Shown piece after piece: positions 10,151-18,935 of a stretch of 64,000 bases of DNA. The notes beneath the pieces were generated by a model. The model was not told the DNA's origin and made no database searches. It saw nothing but the letters and a program-made list of their open reading frames with translations. This DNA comes from Variovorax sp. OV700 (GTDB taxonomy: Bacteria; Pseudomonadota; Gammaproteobacteria; Burkholderiales; Burkholderiaceae_C), in the NCBI RefSeq assembly GCF_900099805.1, contig NZ_FNDR01000004.1, positions 372,001 to 436,000 of the forward strand, in the 5' to 3' direction. The position numbers were made by a program, and so were the translations under genes. Position 1 is the first letter of the stretch; every line of letters starts with the position of its first letter.

Positions 10151-10651
10151 ATGGCCACTGCCAAGAAAGCCGCCGCGAAGAAAACCACTGACAGCAGCAA
10201 CAGCAGCACCAAGGCGGAGGCCCCTGGTGCCGCCGACATGCTCAATCCGATGAAGAATCTCAAGGCCATGACCGATCGCCTGCAGGAACTCAACCTGACC
10301 GGCGGCGCAAGCAAGCTGCTCGAGAGCGGCCAGAAGGACCTCCAGGCGCTGATGCAGGCCAATGAAAAGTCCTACCAGGGCCTGCAGACCGTGGTGCAGC
10401 GGCAGACCGAGATGATCAAGAGCGCCATCACCGAGTGGCAAACGGCCGCCAAGGAAATGCCTGGCAAGGACCCCAAAGCCAACCTCGCCAAGCTCGACGA
10501 GCTCGGCCGCCAGTCGTTCCAGCGCGCCATCGACGACATCAAGGAACTGGCCAACCTTGCAGCCAAGTCGCAGGCCGATGCCTTTGAGCTGGTGCGTCAG
10601 CGAATTCAGGCGAATGTGGACGAAGTGACCAAGATGCTCAAGCCCAAGTAA
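10151..10651 (+). CDS. Phasin family protein
   Basis: A 166-residue, mostly helical protein with a Lys/Ala/Ser-rich N-terminal tail (residues 1-30) and a body of heptad-like helices (LNPMKNLKAMTDRLQELNL... to VDEVTKMLKPK). This fits phasins that coat polyhydroxyalkanoate granules and control their number and size. ATG 10151 is preceded by AGGAG. No PHA synthase gene lies in this window, so the granule role rests on family resemblance. Confidence 0.8.
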   Translation: MATAKKAAAKKTTDSSNSSTKAEAPGAADMLNPMKNLKAMTDRLQELNLTGGASKLLESGQKDLQALMQANEKSYQGLQTVVQRQTEMIKSAITEWQTAAKEMPGKDPKANLAKLDELGRQSFQRAIDDIKELANLAAKSQADAFELVRQRIQANVDEVTKMLKPK

Positions 10652-10694
10652 GGCGTTTTCGGCGGCTCGGGCGGGCGGCCCGGGACCGCCCTTC

Positions 10695-10721
10695 TAAAAT
10701 CGGGCATTCCCCCGCAGATTG
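10695..10721 (+). promoter_or_regulatory. Possible -10 element and near-leaderless prfC start
   Basis: TAAAAT at 10695-10700 lies 18 nt before the TTG at 10719, with no recognisable -35 and no Shine-Dalgarno sequence. If used, the mRNA leader would be only about 12-20 nt. Confidence 0.35.
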
Positions 10722-12356
10722 CCCACCTTGTCTTTTCTTGCCGAAACCCGCCGCCGCCGCACCTTCGCGATCATTTCCCACCCTGACGCCGGCAAGACCA
10801 CGCTGACCGAGAAGCTGCTGCTTTTCTCGGGCGCGATCCAGATCGCCGGATCGGTGAAGGCGCGCAAGGCCTCGCGCCATGCAACCTCCGACTGGATGGA
10901 AATCGAGAAGCAGCGCGGCATCTCGGTGGCCTCGTCGGTCATGCAGATGCTGTACCGCGACCACGTGATCAACTTGCTCGACACGCCGGGCCACAAGGAC
11001 TTCTCGGAAGACACCTACCGCGTGCTCACGGCCGTGGACTCGGCCCTGATGGTGATCGACGCGGCCAACGGCGTGGAAGCGCAGACGCGCCGGCTGATCG
11101 AGGTCTGCCGCCAGCGCGACACGCCCATCATCACCTTCGTCAACAAGATGGACCGCGAAGTGCGCGAGCCGCTGGACATCCTCGACGAGGTGGAACGCGA
11201 GCTCGGCATGCCCTGCGTGCCGATGACCTGGCCCGTGGGCCAGGGCAAGAGCTTCCGCGGGATCATGAACCTGCGCACGCAGACGATGACGGTGTTCGAA
11301 TCGGGCAGCGAGCGGCTGCCGCACGACTTCGAGACCATCGCGCTGACCGAGCGAGAAACGCTCACCAAGCGCTTCGGCGCCGATTTCGAATCCGCCATGG
11401 ACAGCATGGAGCTGGCCACCGGCGCCTCGCCCACCTGGGACCGCGAGGCTTTCCTGGCCGGCAAGCAGACGCCGGTGTTCTTCGGCTCCGGCGTGAACAA
11501 CTTCGGCGTGATGGAAGTGCTCGATGCGCTGGTCGACCTCGCGCCCTCGCCGCAGTCGCGCACCAGCACCACGATGGTCAACCGCCAGCCCGTGGTGAAA
11601 GAAATCCAGCCCGAGGACAGGGACTTTGCGGGCGTGGTGTTCAAAGTGCAGGCCAACATGGACGCCAACCACCGCGACCGCATCGCCTTCGTGCGCATGG
11701 CCTCGGGCAAGTACACGCCGGGCATGAAGCTCAAGGTGCAGCGCACCTCGAAGGAGCTGCGGCCCACCAGTGTCGTCACATTCATGAGCCAGCGCCGCGA
11801 GGCCGTCGAAGAGGCTTACGCAGGCGACATCGTGGGCTTCACCACACACGGCGGAGTGCAGCTGGGCGACACCATCACCGATGGCGCGAGCCTGCAGTTC
11901 ACCGGCCTGCCCTTCTTCGCGCCAGAGCTTTTCATGACGGTGATCCTGAGGAACCCGCTGCGCACCAAGCAGCTGCAGCAGGGCCTGGCCCAGCTCGGCG
12001 AAGAAGGCGCCATCCAGGTGTTCCGCCCCGAAATCGGCGGGCCGATGCTGCTGGGCGCCGTCGGGCAACTGCAGTTCGAAGTGGTGCAGCACCGCCTGAA
12101 GGCCGAATACGACGCCGACGTGCGGCTGGAAGGCTGCCAGTACACCGGCGCGCGCTGGATCACGGCCGACTCGCCGGCCGAGCTGCGTGAGTTTGTCAAC
12201 GCCTATCCGCAGCGCATGGCAAAGGATGCGGCCGACACGCTGGCTTTCCTGTGCACTTCGCCTTACGACGTTCGGCTGGCGCAGGAACGCTTTCCCAAAA
12301 TCCATTTCCATCCGCTGCGGGAGCATGCGGGGTTGGCGCTGCAGAGTGCGGGATAA
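10719..12356 (+). CDS. prfC: Peptide chain release factor 3
   Basis: GTPase that recycles RF1/RF2 from the ribosome after termination. It is 545 residues. The GTPase motifs are G1 SHPDAGKTTLTE (about residues 20-31), G3 DTPGHKDFSEDTYR and G4 NKMDR; the RF3-specific C-terminal domain follows. Translation could begin at TTG 10719 or TTG 10728 (MSFLAETRRRRTF); both use TTG and neither has a Shine-Dalgarno site. Its stop is 10 bp from the convergent ABC permease gene. Confidence 0.93.
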   Translation: MPTLSFLAETRRRRTFAIISHPDAGKTTLTEKLLLFSGAIQIAGSVKARKASRHATSDWMEIEKQRGISVASSVMQMLYRDHVINLLDTPGHKDFSEDTYRVLTAVDSALMVIDAANGVEAQTRRLIEVCRQRDTPIITFVNKMDREVREPLDILDEVERELGMPCVPMTWPVGQGKSFRGIMNLRTQTMTVFESGSERLPHDFETIALTERETLTKRFGADFESAMDSMELATGASPTWDREAFLAGKQTPVFFGSGVNNFGVMEVLDALVDLAPSPQSRTSTTMVNRQPVVKEIQPEDRDFAGVVFKVQANMDANHRDRIAFVRMASGKYTPGMKLKVQRTSKELRPTSVVTFMSQRREAVEEAYAGDIVGFTTHGGVQLGDTITDGASLQFTGLPFFAPELFMTVILRNPLRTKQLQQGLAQLGEEGAIQVFRPEIGGPMLLGAVGQLQFEVVQHRLKAEYDADVRLEGCQYTGARWITADSPAELREFVNAYPQRMAKDAADTLAFLCTSPYDVRLAQERFPKIHFHPLREHAGLALQSAG

Positions 12357-12365
12357 GCGCGGCGG

Positions 12366-13169
12366 TCAGCTGCCTGTCGACGCGTAGCGGCGTAGGCCCA
12401 GCCGCCACAGGGCGAAGGCAGCGGCCAGGAAGACAAAGCCGGCGATCGGCGACACGATGCCCACCCACCCCGGCGCGCCGAGCGGATCGGCCTTGCCCAG
12501 AATCACCAACGCCGGGTAATACGCCACGCAGGCCAACGGCACCGCAAAGGTCAGCACGCGGCGAAACCACCGCGCGTACAAGGCCAGCGGATACTGCGCC
12601 GCCTGCACACCACCGTAGGTGAGCACGTTGGCGATCTCCAGGCTCTCCACGGTCCAGAACGACAGCGTGCCCTGCAGCACCAGGATGCCGAGGAACAGCG
12701 CGACGCCGCCGGCCAGCGCGAACAGCGCGATCGCCACCGTGGCGGGCGTCCACACGATGCCCGCCTGCTGCGTGGCGAAGGCCACCACGGCCAGGCCTTG
12801 CAGCAGGCGGCCCATGCGGCTGATGCGGAAGTCGTTGCCCATCAGTTGCAAGGCCAACGGACGCGGGCGCAGCAGCAGGCGGTCGAAGGCGCCGGTGCGC
12901 AGGAACTCCGTGCCGAGCACATCGAAGCCGCGACCCAGCGCATCGGCCAGCGCGAACATGCAGTTCACCAGCCCATAGAAAAGCGCCACCTCGCCGATGC
13001 GCCAGCCCTGCACGTCGCCGAAACGGTGGAACAGCGCCCAGACGGCGATCACCTCGATGCCGGAACCCAGGAACTGGCCGAGCGTCAGCATCAACGCCGA
13101 CGCCGGGTAGCGCGCCTGGCCGCCGATGGACGCACCGACCAGCCGGAAGAAGAGCGCGAGCGATCCCAT
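12366..13169 (-). CDS. ABC-2 type transporter permease (second subunit)
   Basis: 267-residue integral membrane protein of the ABC-2/DUF990 permease type, with about six hydrophobic segments. The start is ATG 13169 (MGSLALFFRLVG), 2 bp after the stop of the first permease gene, so translation is probably coupled. With the two upstream genes it forms a complete exporter: one ATPase and a heterodimeric membrane domain. The substrate cannot be told from sequence. The longer open frame upstream is a shadow of the first permease. Confidence 0.85.
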   Translation of the reverse strand: MGSLALFFRLVGASIGGQARYPASALMLTLGQFLGSGIEVIAVWALFHRFGDVQGWRIGEVALFYGLVNCMFALADALGRGFDVLGTEFLRTGAFDRLLLRPRPLALQLMGNDFRISRMGRLLQGLAVVAFATQQAGIVWTPATVAIALFALAGGVALFLGILVLQGTLSFWTVESLEIANVLTYGGVQAAQYPLALYARWFRRVLTFAVPLACVAYYPALVILGKADPLGAPGWVGIVSPIAGFVFLAAAFALWRLGLRRYASTGS

Positions 13170-13171
13170 CC

Positions 13172-14014
13172 TCAGCCGCCCTGGATCTGAAGGCTGCGCA
13201 TCGTGCGCCCCATGGCGAAACGGCCCAGCCCCACGAGCGCGACAGTCCAGAAGACCTGCAGCCCCAGCCCGCCGACGGCCTGCCAACCGCTCAACTGCCC
13301 GAAGTACAGCCGCGCCGGAATGTCCATCAACCCTGCCAGCGGTTGCAGCAGCAGCGAGGTCTGCCACGCGTCCGGCAGCAGCGCGAGCGGCATCAGGTTG
13401 CCCGAGAGCACGATGACCACCGGTGTCGCCATCGCGCTGATGCCGCGCTCGTTGAGCGCCGCAGTGATCGCCACGTTGAGCAGCATCACCATCGCTGTCG
13501 ACAGCAGCAGCGCGAGCACGGCCGACAGCAGGAAGGCGAACCCCGCTGCCGCACCCGCGGGCGGCTGCCAGGCCCATTCGTTCAAGCCCACCAGCGGCAG
13601 CGCGACCGCGGCGAAAGCAGCCATCAGCGCCACGCGCGGCAGCACGCGCGCGGCGATCCAGCCGGCGCTGCGCGCGAACCACAGGCCGTAGGCATCCACC
13701 GGCCGCAGGCGGTCGTAGGCGACCGCGCCGGTGCGCACGGCCTGCGCCACTTCCGGATCGCCCAGCCACGGCAACAGCACGAGCAGCCCCTGCGCGAGCC
13801 AGGTGTAGGTCACGGCCTCTGCGAGCGACATCGACGCGCTCGCACCCGCGACGGCCGTGGCGCCATAGAAGGCCGCAAACACCATCACCTTGATGCCGCC
13901 CCACCAGCACTGCGTTGCGAAGCCCGCGAGCGCGGCCGAGCGGTACTGCAGCATCTGCAGGAAGCGCGAGGCGAAGGCCGCGACGTAGGGGCGCGCAACG
14001 GCGTGCAGCTTCAC
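13172..14014 (-). CDS. ABC-2 type transporter permease (first subunit)
   Basis: 280-residue membrane protein with the same fold as its downstream partner. Hydrophobic helices include ALAGFATQCWWGGIKVMVFAAF, LLSAVLALLLSTAMVMLLNVAI and VGGLGLQVFWTVALVGLG. GTG 14014 overlaps the ATPase stop codon (GTGA), a typical coupled start; the open frame continues upstream through the ATPase gene but is out of its frame. The two permeases differ in sequence, so they are likely two halves of a heterodimer. Confidence 0.85.
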   Translation of the reverse strand: MKLHAVARPYVAAFASRFLQMLQYRSAALAGFATQCWWGGIKVMVFAAFYGATAVAGASASMSLAEAVTYTWLAQGLLVLLPWLGDPEVAQAVRTGAVAYDRLRPVDAYGLWFARSAGWIAARVLPRVALMAAFAAVALPLVGLNEWAWQPPAGAAAGFAFLLSAVLALLLSTAMVMLLNVAITAALNERGISAMATPVVIVLSGNLMPLALLPDAWQTSLLLQPLAGLMDIPARLYFGQLSGWQAVGGLGLQVFWTVALVGLGRFAMGRTMRSLQIQGG

Positions 14015-15006
14015 GCTTCGGCCGCTCCGTGCATGGCATAGAAGCGCGCAATGACGGCTTCGATCGCGAGGCCTTCGAGGCGGATGTCTTCCACCGCGTG
14101 GTCCGCTGCGATGCGCGCGATCAGCGCGGGGGCGGAGGTCACCGCGGGGTCGAAATCGAGCGACAGCGTCTGCCCGTCGCGCGCATGCACCGTGGCGCCG
14201 GGCACTTCGGACGGCAGCGCCGCGCCCTGCGCAAAGTCGACCACCAGCCGGCGTTCGGCCATCACCTGCGCGCGCAGCGCCTCGACCGGGCTGTCGGCCA
14301 GCACGCGGCCGTGGCCGATGACGATCACGCGCTCGGCCAGCGCCTCGATGTCGTGCATGTCGTGCGTGGTCAGCAGCACGGTGGTGCCGCGCTCGCGGTT
14401 GGCGCGGCGCACGAAGTCGCGCACTGCGAGCTTGGACGGCGCATCGAGGCCGATGGTCGGTTCGTCGAGGAACAGGATGTCGGGCTCGTGCAACAGCGCC
14501 GCCGCGATCTCGGCGCGCATGCGCTGGCCCAGCGAGAGCTGCCGCACCGGCTGGTCGAGCACGCGCTCCAGGTGCAGTAGCGCGACCAGCTCGTCGCGCG
14601 TTCTGCGATAGCGCACCGGATCGACGCGGTAGATGTCGCGCAGCAGGTCGAAGCCATCGCCCACGGGCAGGTCCCACCACAGCTGCGTGCGCTGGCCGAA
14701 GACCACGCCGATGCGTGCCACGTGCCGCTCGCGGTCCATGAAGGGGTCGCGCCCGTCGATTTCCACCCGCCCGCCGTCGGGCCGCAGGATGCCCGCGAGG
14801 ATCTTGATGGTGGTGGACTTGCCCGCGCCGTTCGGCCCGATGAAGCCGAGCAACTCGCCGCGCTGCAGTTCGAAGGACACGCCGGACAGCGCCTCCACCG
14901 TGCGGTGGCGGCGATGCAGCAGGCCGCGCAGCGCACCCATCACGCCAGGGTCGCGCTCGGAAATCCGGTAGGTCTTGAGGAGGTGGTCGACGAGGATGTG
15001 GGGCAT
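14011..15006 (-). CDS. ABC transporter ATP-binding protein
   Basis: 331-residue ATPase of the ABC-2 exporter class (COG4586-like). Walker A is GPNGAGKST, the signature LSLGQ and Walker B ILFLDEPTIGLD; the switch histidine lies in LLTTHDMHD. An approximately 85-residue C-terminal extension after the ATPase core is usual in this family. It is the first gene of a three-gene operon with two permeases. No substrate-specific neighbour is present. Confidence 0.92.
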   Translation of the reverse strand: MPHILVDHLLKTYRISERDPGVMGALRGLLHRRHRTVEALSGVSFELQRGELLGFIGPNGAGKSTTIKILAGILRPDGGRVEIDGRDPFMDRERHVARIGVVFGQRTQLWWDLPVGDGFDLLRDIYRVDPVRYRRTRDELVALLHLERVLDQPVRQLSLGQRMRAEIAAALLHEPDILFLDEPTIGLDAPSKLAVRDFVRRANRERGTTVLLTTHDMHDIEALAERVIVIGHGRVLADSPVEALRAQVMAERRLVVDFAQGAALPSEVPGATVHARDGQTLSLDFDPAVTSAPALIARIAADHAVEDIRLEGLAIEAVIARFYAMHGAAEA

Positions 15007-15099
15007 GGAAAGCGCCGCGCCGGCCTGGAAGGCGCGGCGGGGGCGGGATGCTACACGAAACGGCCGGTACGATCACGAACCCTTCAGAGATTCCTCGCC

Positions 15100-15936
15100 A
15101 TGCCTTCGTCGCCTTCGCTGCCCTCCTCGCCCACCCACCTGCTGCCCTTGACCCGCTGGGCAGCGCCGGCGCGCAGCGCACTGGTCGGCGTGTTCACGGA
15201 CATCGACGACACGCTCACCACCGAAGGTGCGATCACGGCCGATGCGCTGCAGGCGCTCGGCGAACTCAAGGCCGCGGGCCTTGCCATCGTGGCGATCACG
15301 GGCCGGCCGGTGGGCTGGAGCCTGCCCTTCGTCAACACCTGGCCGGTCGATGCCATCGTGGCGGAGAACGGTGCGGTGGCGCTGCTGCCCTTGGCCAACG
15401 GACAGGTCGAGAAGCGCTACCAGCAGGACGCCCCCACACGCGCTGCCAACTTCGACCGCATGCAGGCCGTGCTGGCGCGCATCGAGCGCGAGATTCCGGG
15501 TGCGCAGCGCGCCACCGATTCACCGGGCCGCGAAACCGACATCGCCATCGACCACAGCGAGTTCGTGCAGTTGAGCGAAGAGACCATCGCGCACGTCGTC
15601 GCGCTGATGCGCAGCGAAGGCATGCACGCCACCGTGAGCAGCATCCACATCAACGGCTGGTATGGCGACAACGACAAGCTCCAAGGCGCGCGCTGGATCG
15701 TGCGCGAACTCTGGGGCCGCACGCTCGACGACGAACTCGACCGCTGGGCCTACGTGGGCGACTCCACCAACGACCAGCTGATGTTCCGCACCTTCGCGAG
15801 CAGCATCGGCGTGGCGAACGTGGCGCGCTTCGTGCCGCAGCTCGAACATCTGCCGCGCTACGTGACAGAGGGCGAGCGCGGCGTGGGTTTTGCCGAGGCG
15901 GCGCGCGCGATGCTTTCGGTGCGCGCTACTCGCTGA
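15100..15936 (+). CDS. HAD superfamily hydrolase, Cof/MPGP-like phosphatase
   Basis: 278-residue phosphatase of HAD subfamily IIB. Motif I is FTDIDDTLT (DxDxT type), motif II ITGRP, and motif IV YVGDSTNDQLMF with the DSxND acid pair. The middle holds the expected small cap domain. The family includes mannosyl-3-phosphoglycerate and sugar phosphatases; the substrate is unknown here. ATG 15100 begins a Ser/Pro-rich leader of about 30 residues before the core. Its last 11 bases overlap the end of the convergent MFS gene. Confidence 0.85.
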   Translation: MPSSPSLPSSPTHLLPLTRWAAPARSALVGVFTDIDDTLTTEGAITADALQALGELKAAGLAIVAITGRPVGWSLPFVNTWPVDAIVAENGAVALLPLANGQVEKRYQQDAPTRAANFDRMQAVLARIEREIPGAQRATDSPGRETDIAIDHSEFVQLSEETIAHVVALMRSEGMHATVSSIHINGWYGDNDKLQGARWIVRELWGRTLDDELDRWAYVGDSTNDQLMFRTFASSIGVANVARFVPQLEHLPRYVTEGERGVGFAEAARAMLSVRATR

Positions 15937-17191
15937 CCGGCAGGCTGCGCGCGTTGCTGCGCAGCACCGCCCATTGGCGCCAGATGCCGAAGGCCGCGAT
16001 CAGCAGCAGCACCGCCGCATAACCTTCCACCGTGTTCAGCAGGCCGAGCGGCTTCACCAGGAAGCCCGCCAGCATCGCGGGCAGGCTGAACGCGAGGTAG
16101 CAGACCACGAAGATGGCGGCGAAGAGCTCGCCGCGCTCATGCGAATCGGCGAGCGGCGCCAGCGTCTGCACCAGCGCCGAGAACGCGCCGCCGAAGCCCA
16201 GGCCCGCGATCGCGGTGCCAACGAAGAACAGCGCGAGCGACTTCGTCGCGAGCGACGCCAGCAGCAAGACCAGACCGACCGCGATGCTGGCCGCGCCGAA
16301 AACCACGGTCCGCGGCGCGGGGAAACGGCCGAGCAACGTGGGCGCGAGCGCACCGAAGCCCGAGAGCACCGCGACCGTGAGGCCGTTGACCACGCCGTTG
16401 TCGATGTGGAACACGTGCAGCATCAGCGATGGCGCCAGCGAAAGGTACAGGCCGCCCAGCGCCCACACCGCGATGAACACCGGCAGGCCGCGCACGAAGT
16501 CGGCCCGGGCCCGCACGGGAATCGACACGCGCGGCACCAGCGAGGCCAGCGCGCCGGCGCGCGGCGTGACGGTCTCGGGCATCCACAGCATCACGGCCGC
16601 GCCGACCGCGAACACCAGGGCCAGCACGCCGAACACCAGCATCACGGGCTGGACGGTGAACCTGACCGCCATGCCGGTCAGCAGCGCCCCCACCGCAAGC
16701 CCCGCGAGCGGCGACACGCTGGTGATCATCGCGCCCAGGCGCTTGCGCGATGCCGGCGCCGCCTCGACCACCGCCGCGCTCAGCGCGCCGCTCGCGACGC
16801 CCGTTGCCACGCCCTGCACGACGCGCGCGACGATCAGGCCGGCGATGTCGTGCGCCACCACGAAGAGCACCATTGCCACCGTCTGCAGCACCAGCGCCGC
16901 TAGCACCACCGGCCGCCGGCCGATGTGGTCCGACAGCGAGCCGGCCACGAGCAGCGAGATCAGCAGCGCGATCGCGTAGATCGCAAACGCCACCGTGAGC
17001 ATCGACGCCGAGAAGCCCCAGGCGTGCTGGAACACGACGAACAGCGGCGTGGGCGCGGCGGCCGCGAAGAAGAAGGCGAAGAGCACCGCGGCCAGCAGCG
17101 GGAAACCGACCGCTGCTGGCAGGCGCCAGGGCTTGGAATGGGCAGCGGCGTCAGCGGTGGCGGCGGCGAGTTCAGGGCAGGAGGATGGCAT
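15926..17191 (-). CDS. Major facilitator superfamily transporter
   Basis: 421-residue, 12-helix MFS permease. The loop 2-3 motif GSLSDHIGRRPVVLAALV is present, and helix 4-5 carries RVVQGVATGVASGALSAAVVE, typical of drug/proton antiporter-like MFS. It is divergent from a TetR-type regulator across an 89-bp gap that contains a long palindrome, so TetR repression of this putative efflux pump is likely. ATG 17191 is the start. Substrate unknown. Confidence 0.88.
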   Translation of the reverse strand: MPSSCPELAAATADAAAHSKPWRLPAAVGFPLLAAVLFAFFFAAAAPTPLFVVFQHAWGFSASMLTVAFAIYAIALLISLLVAGSLSDHIGRRPVVLAALVLQTVAMVLFVVAHDIAGLIVARVVQGVATGVASGALSAAVVEAAPASRKRLGAMITSVSPLAGLAVGALLTGMAVRFTVQPVMLVFGVLALVFAVGAAVMLWMPETVTPRAGALASLVPRVSIPVRARADFVRGLPVFIAVWALGGLYLSLAPSLMLHVFHIDNGVVNGLTVAVLSGFGALAPTLLGRFPAPRTVVFGAASIAVGLVLLLASLATKSLALFFVGTAIAGLGFGGAFSALVQTLAPLADSHERGELFAAIFVVCYLAFSLPAMLAGFLVKPLGLLNTVEGYAAVLLLIAAFGIWRQWAVLRSNARSLPVSE

Positions 17192-17215
17192 GGCAGATCA
17201 TTAACGCAACTTTTT

Positions 17216-17244
17216 TAGCTTTTGTGATTCTAGACCTGTAGATT
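17216..17244 (+). promoter_or_regulatory. Putative promoter of the tetR gene
   Basis: TAGCTT (17216-17221), 17-nt spacer, TAGATT (17239-17244). It is the mirror image of the MFS promoter inside the palindrome. The -35 is weak, so this is suggestive only. Confidence 0.45.
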
Positions 17245-17255
17245 CACTAAAGCAA
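17227..17255 (-). promoter_or_regulatory. Putative promoter of the MFS gene
   Basis: Minus strand: TTGCTT (17255-17250), 17-nt spacer, TAGAAT (17232-17227). It lies within the palindrome, overlapping the mirror-image tetR promoter. Confidence 0.6.
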
Positions 17256-17280
17256 ACATTTTTGCGTTAAAGTCCCTCAC

Positions 17281-17856
17281 ATGAACGATGCTGTCCTTCC
17301 CAACAAGCGTCCCGGTGGCCGCAGCGCCCAGGTGCAGGCGCTGGTGCGCACCGCCCTCGAACAACTGGTGGCCGAGGAGGGGCGCGAGCGCGTAACGGTG
17401 CCGGCCGTGGCCGAACGCGCGGGTGTCAGCGCCTCCAGCATCTACCGCCGATGGGGCGATCTGTCGGGTCTTCTGGCTGAAACGGCCACGCGCCGGCTCG
17501 ACCCGAACCGGCCGCTGCCGAACACCGGCGCGCTGCGCGCAGACCTGACCGCGTGGGCGCAGGAACTCATCACGCACTTGGCGCAGCCCTGCAGCAAGTC
17601 CTTTTTGAAAGCCGCGGCCGCGCTGGCCACCGGCGATGCGGACACGGATTGCCTGCGCAACCGCCGCAAGGAAGCGCTGACGCTGGTCGAGCAGGCGCAC
17701 GCCCGCGGCGAGCCTGCGCCCGAGGCGCAGCAGGTGATCGATCACCTGATTGCGCCGATCGTGTTTCGGCTGGTGTTCGGCGCCGATCCCGTGAAGCCGG
17801 AATTGGCGGAGCGGCTGGTGGGGGAGTTGTTTGCGATTGCGGCGGCTGGCCGCTAA
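17281..17856 (+). CDS. TetR family transcriptional regulator
   Basis: 191-residue repressor. The N-terminal helix-turn-helix is recognisable (EEGRERVTVPAVAERAGVSASSIYRRWGD, about residues 35-65), with a helical ligand-binding C-terminal domain of the TetR_C_16-like type. It is divergent from the MFS transporter and separated by the palindromic operator region, which indicates local autoregulation and control of the pump. The inducing ligand cannot be guessed. Confidence 0.88.
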   Translation: MNDAVLPNKRPGGRSAQVQALVRTALEQLVAEEGRERVTVPAVAERAGVSASSIYRRWGDLSGLLAETATRRLDPNRPLPNTGALRADLTAWAQELITHLAQPCSKSFLKAAAALATGDADTDCLRNRRKEALTLVEQAHARGEPAPEAQQVIDHLIAPIVFRLVFGADPVKPELAERLVGELFAIAAAGR

Positions 17857-17872
17857 GGGCGCGTCACACGGC

Positions 17873-18841
17873 TTACTGCCCCTTCCCCAACCCCAGCTTC
17901 TCGATCACCACCTTCTCCTTCACCACCGTGTCCTGCGCAAACTTGGTGTACGTCGCCGAACTCATGTAGTTCGGCAGCATGTCGTAGCGCCCGAGCGAAG
18001 CCACATAGCTCGGCTCTTCCATCGCCTGCTTGAATGCGTCGTGCAACTTCTTCACCACCTCGGGTGGCGTGCCCTTGGGCGCCCCGATGCCGAAGGGCGA
18101 GTTCTGCACGATGTCGTAGCCCAGCTCTTTCAGTGTCGGTGCGTCGGGGAATTTGGCCAGGCGCTTCTCGCCCCAGGTGTTGAGCACGCGCAGCTTGCCT
18201 GCCTCGACCTGCGGCGCGAAGCCGGTGCTGTCGGCCGCGGCCATCAGTTGGCCGCTGACCACCGCGAGCATCAGGTCGGCGCTGCCCTTGTAGGGCACGT
18301 GCTGCAGCTCGATGCCGGCCTTCTGCGCAATGATTTCCGTCGTGAGGTGCGGGCTGGTCAGGTTGCCGGTCGAGCCGTAGGTGAGCTTGCCGGGGTTGGC
18401 CTTGGCGTAGGCGACGAAGTCGGCCCAGGTCTTGAACGGGCTGTTGGCCGGCACCACGATGCCGAAGGCATAGCCCGTGACGTTGAGGACGTAGCTGATG
18501 TCCTTGAGCGGATCCCAGTTGATCTTGGTGGTGTAGCCGAGGCGGAACACGCCGAGCGGGATCTGCGCGACGGTGTAGCCGTCGGGCTGCGCGGTCTGCA
18601 GCGCCTGCGCGGGGAGCGTGCCGCCGGCGCCGGGCTTGTTGTCGATGATCACGGGCTGGCCGATGATCTTGCTCGCGTTGTCGGCGAGCTGGCGCATCGT
18701 GATGTCGGTCGGGCCGCCTGCGGGAAAAGCGATGACGAGCTTGATCGGCTTGCTGGGAAAGGTCTGCGCCAACGCCGTCAGCGGAGAAGCAAGGCCGCAC
18801 GCGGCGAGCGTGGCGGCACAGAGAAGGGAACGGCGGGACAT
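17873..18841 (-). CDS. Tripartite tricarboxylate transporter substrate-binding protein (Bug/TctC)
   Basis: 322-residue periplasmic receptor of the Bug family, very numerous in Burkholderiales. A signal peptide (MSRRSLLCAATLAACGLASPLTALA, cut near residue 25) precedes the typical FPSKPIKLVIAFPAGGPTDI motif and VIIDNKPGAGGTLPAQ. ATG 18841 has an AGGAG site. It is third in a minus-strand run behind the ornithine cyclodeaminase and deacetylase genes. No TctA/TctB membrane genes lie nearby, which is normal for orphan Bug receptors. Confidence 0.9.
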   Translation of the reverse strand: MSRRSLLCAATLAACGLASPLTALAQTFPSKPIKLVIAFPAGGPTDITMRQLADNASKIIGQPVIIDNKPGAGGTLPAQALQTAQPDGYTVAQIPLGVFRLGYTTKINWDPLKDISYVLNVTGYAFGIVVPANSPFKTWADFVAYAKANPGKLTYGSTGNLTSPHLTTEIIAQKAGIELQHVPYKGSADLMLAVVSGQLMAAADSTGFAPQVEAGKLRVLNTWGEKRLAKFPDAPTLKELGYDIVQNSPFGIGAPKGTPPEVVKKLHDAFKQAMEEPSYVASLGRYDMLPNYMSSATYTKFAQDTVVKEKVVIEKLGLGKGQ

Positions 18842-18935
18842 GACTGGCTCCTGAAACGTGGACAAGGCGCGCATTGGGCCCTGCCCCGCCAGTTGCGGCA
18901 ATCGGTGCTCACCCGACTGCTGTCGCCGAGGCGGC

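Larger units (their letters stand above)
17201..17270. promoter_or_regulatory. 70-bp imperfect palindrome between MFS and tetR genes
   Basis: Outer arms TTAACGCAA (17201-17209) and TTGCGTTAA (17262-17270) match perfectly. Inner arms (17218-17232 and 17239-17253) match at 13 of 15 positions. Over two 32-base arms about 25 positions agree, around a 6-bp centre. It is best read as one or two TetR-dimer operators covering both divergent promoters. Confidence 0.75.
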
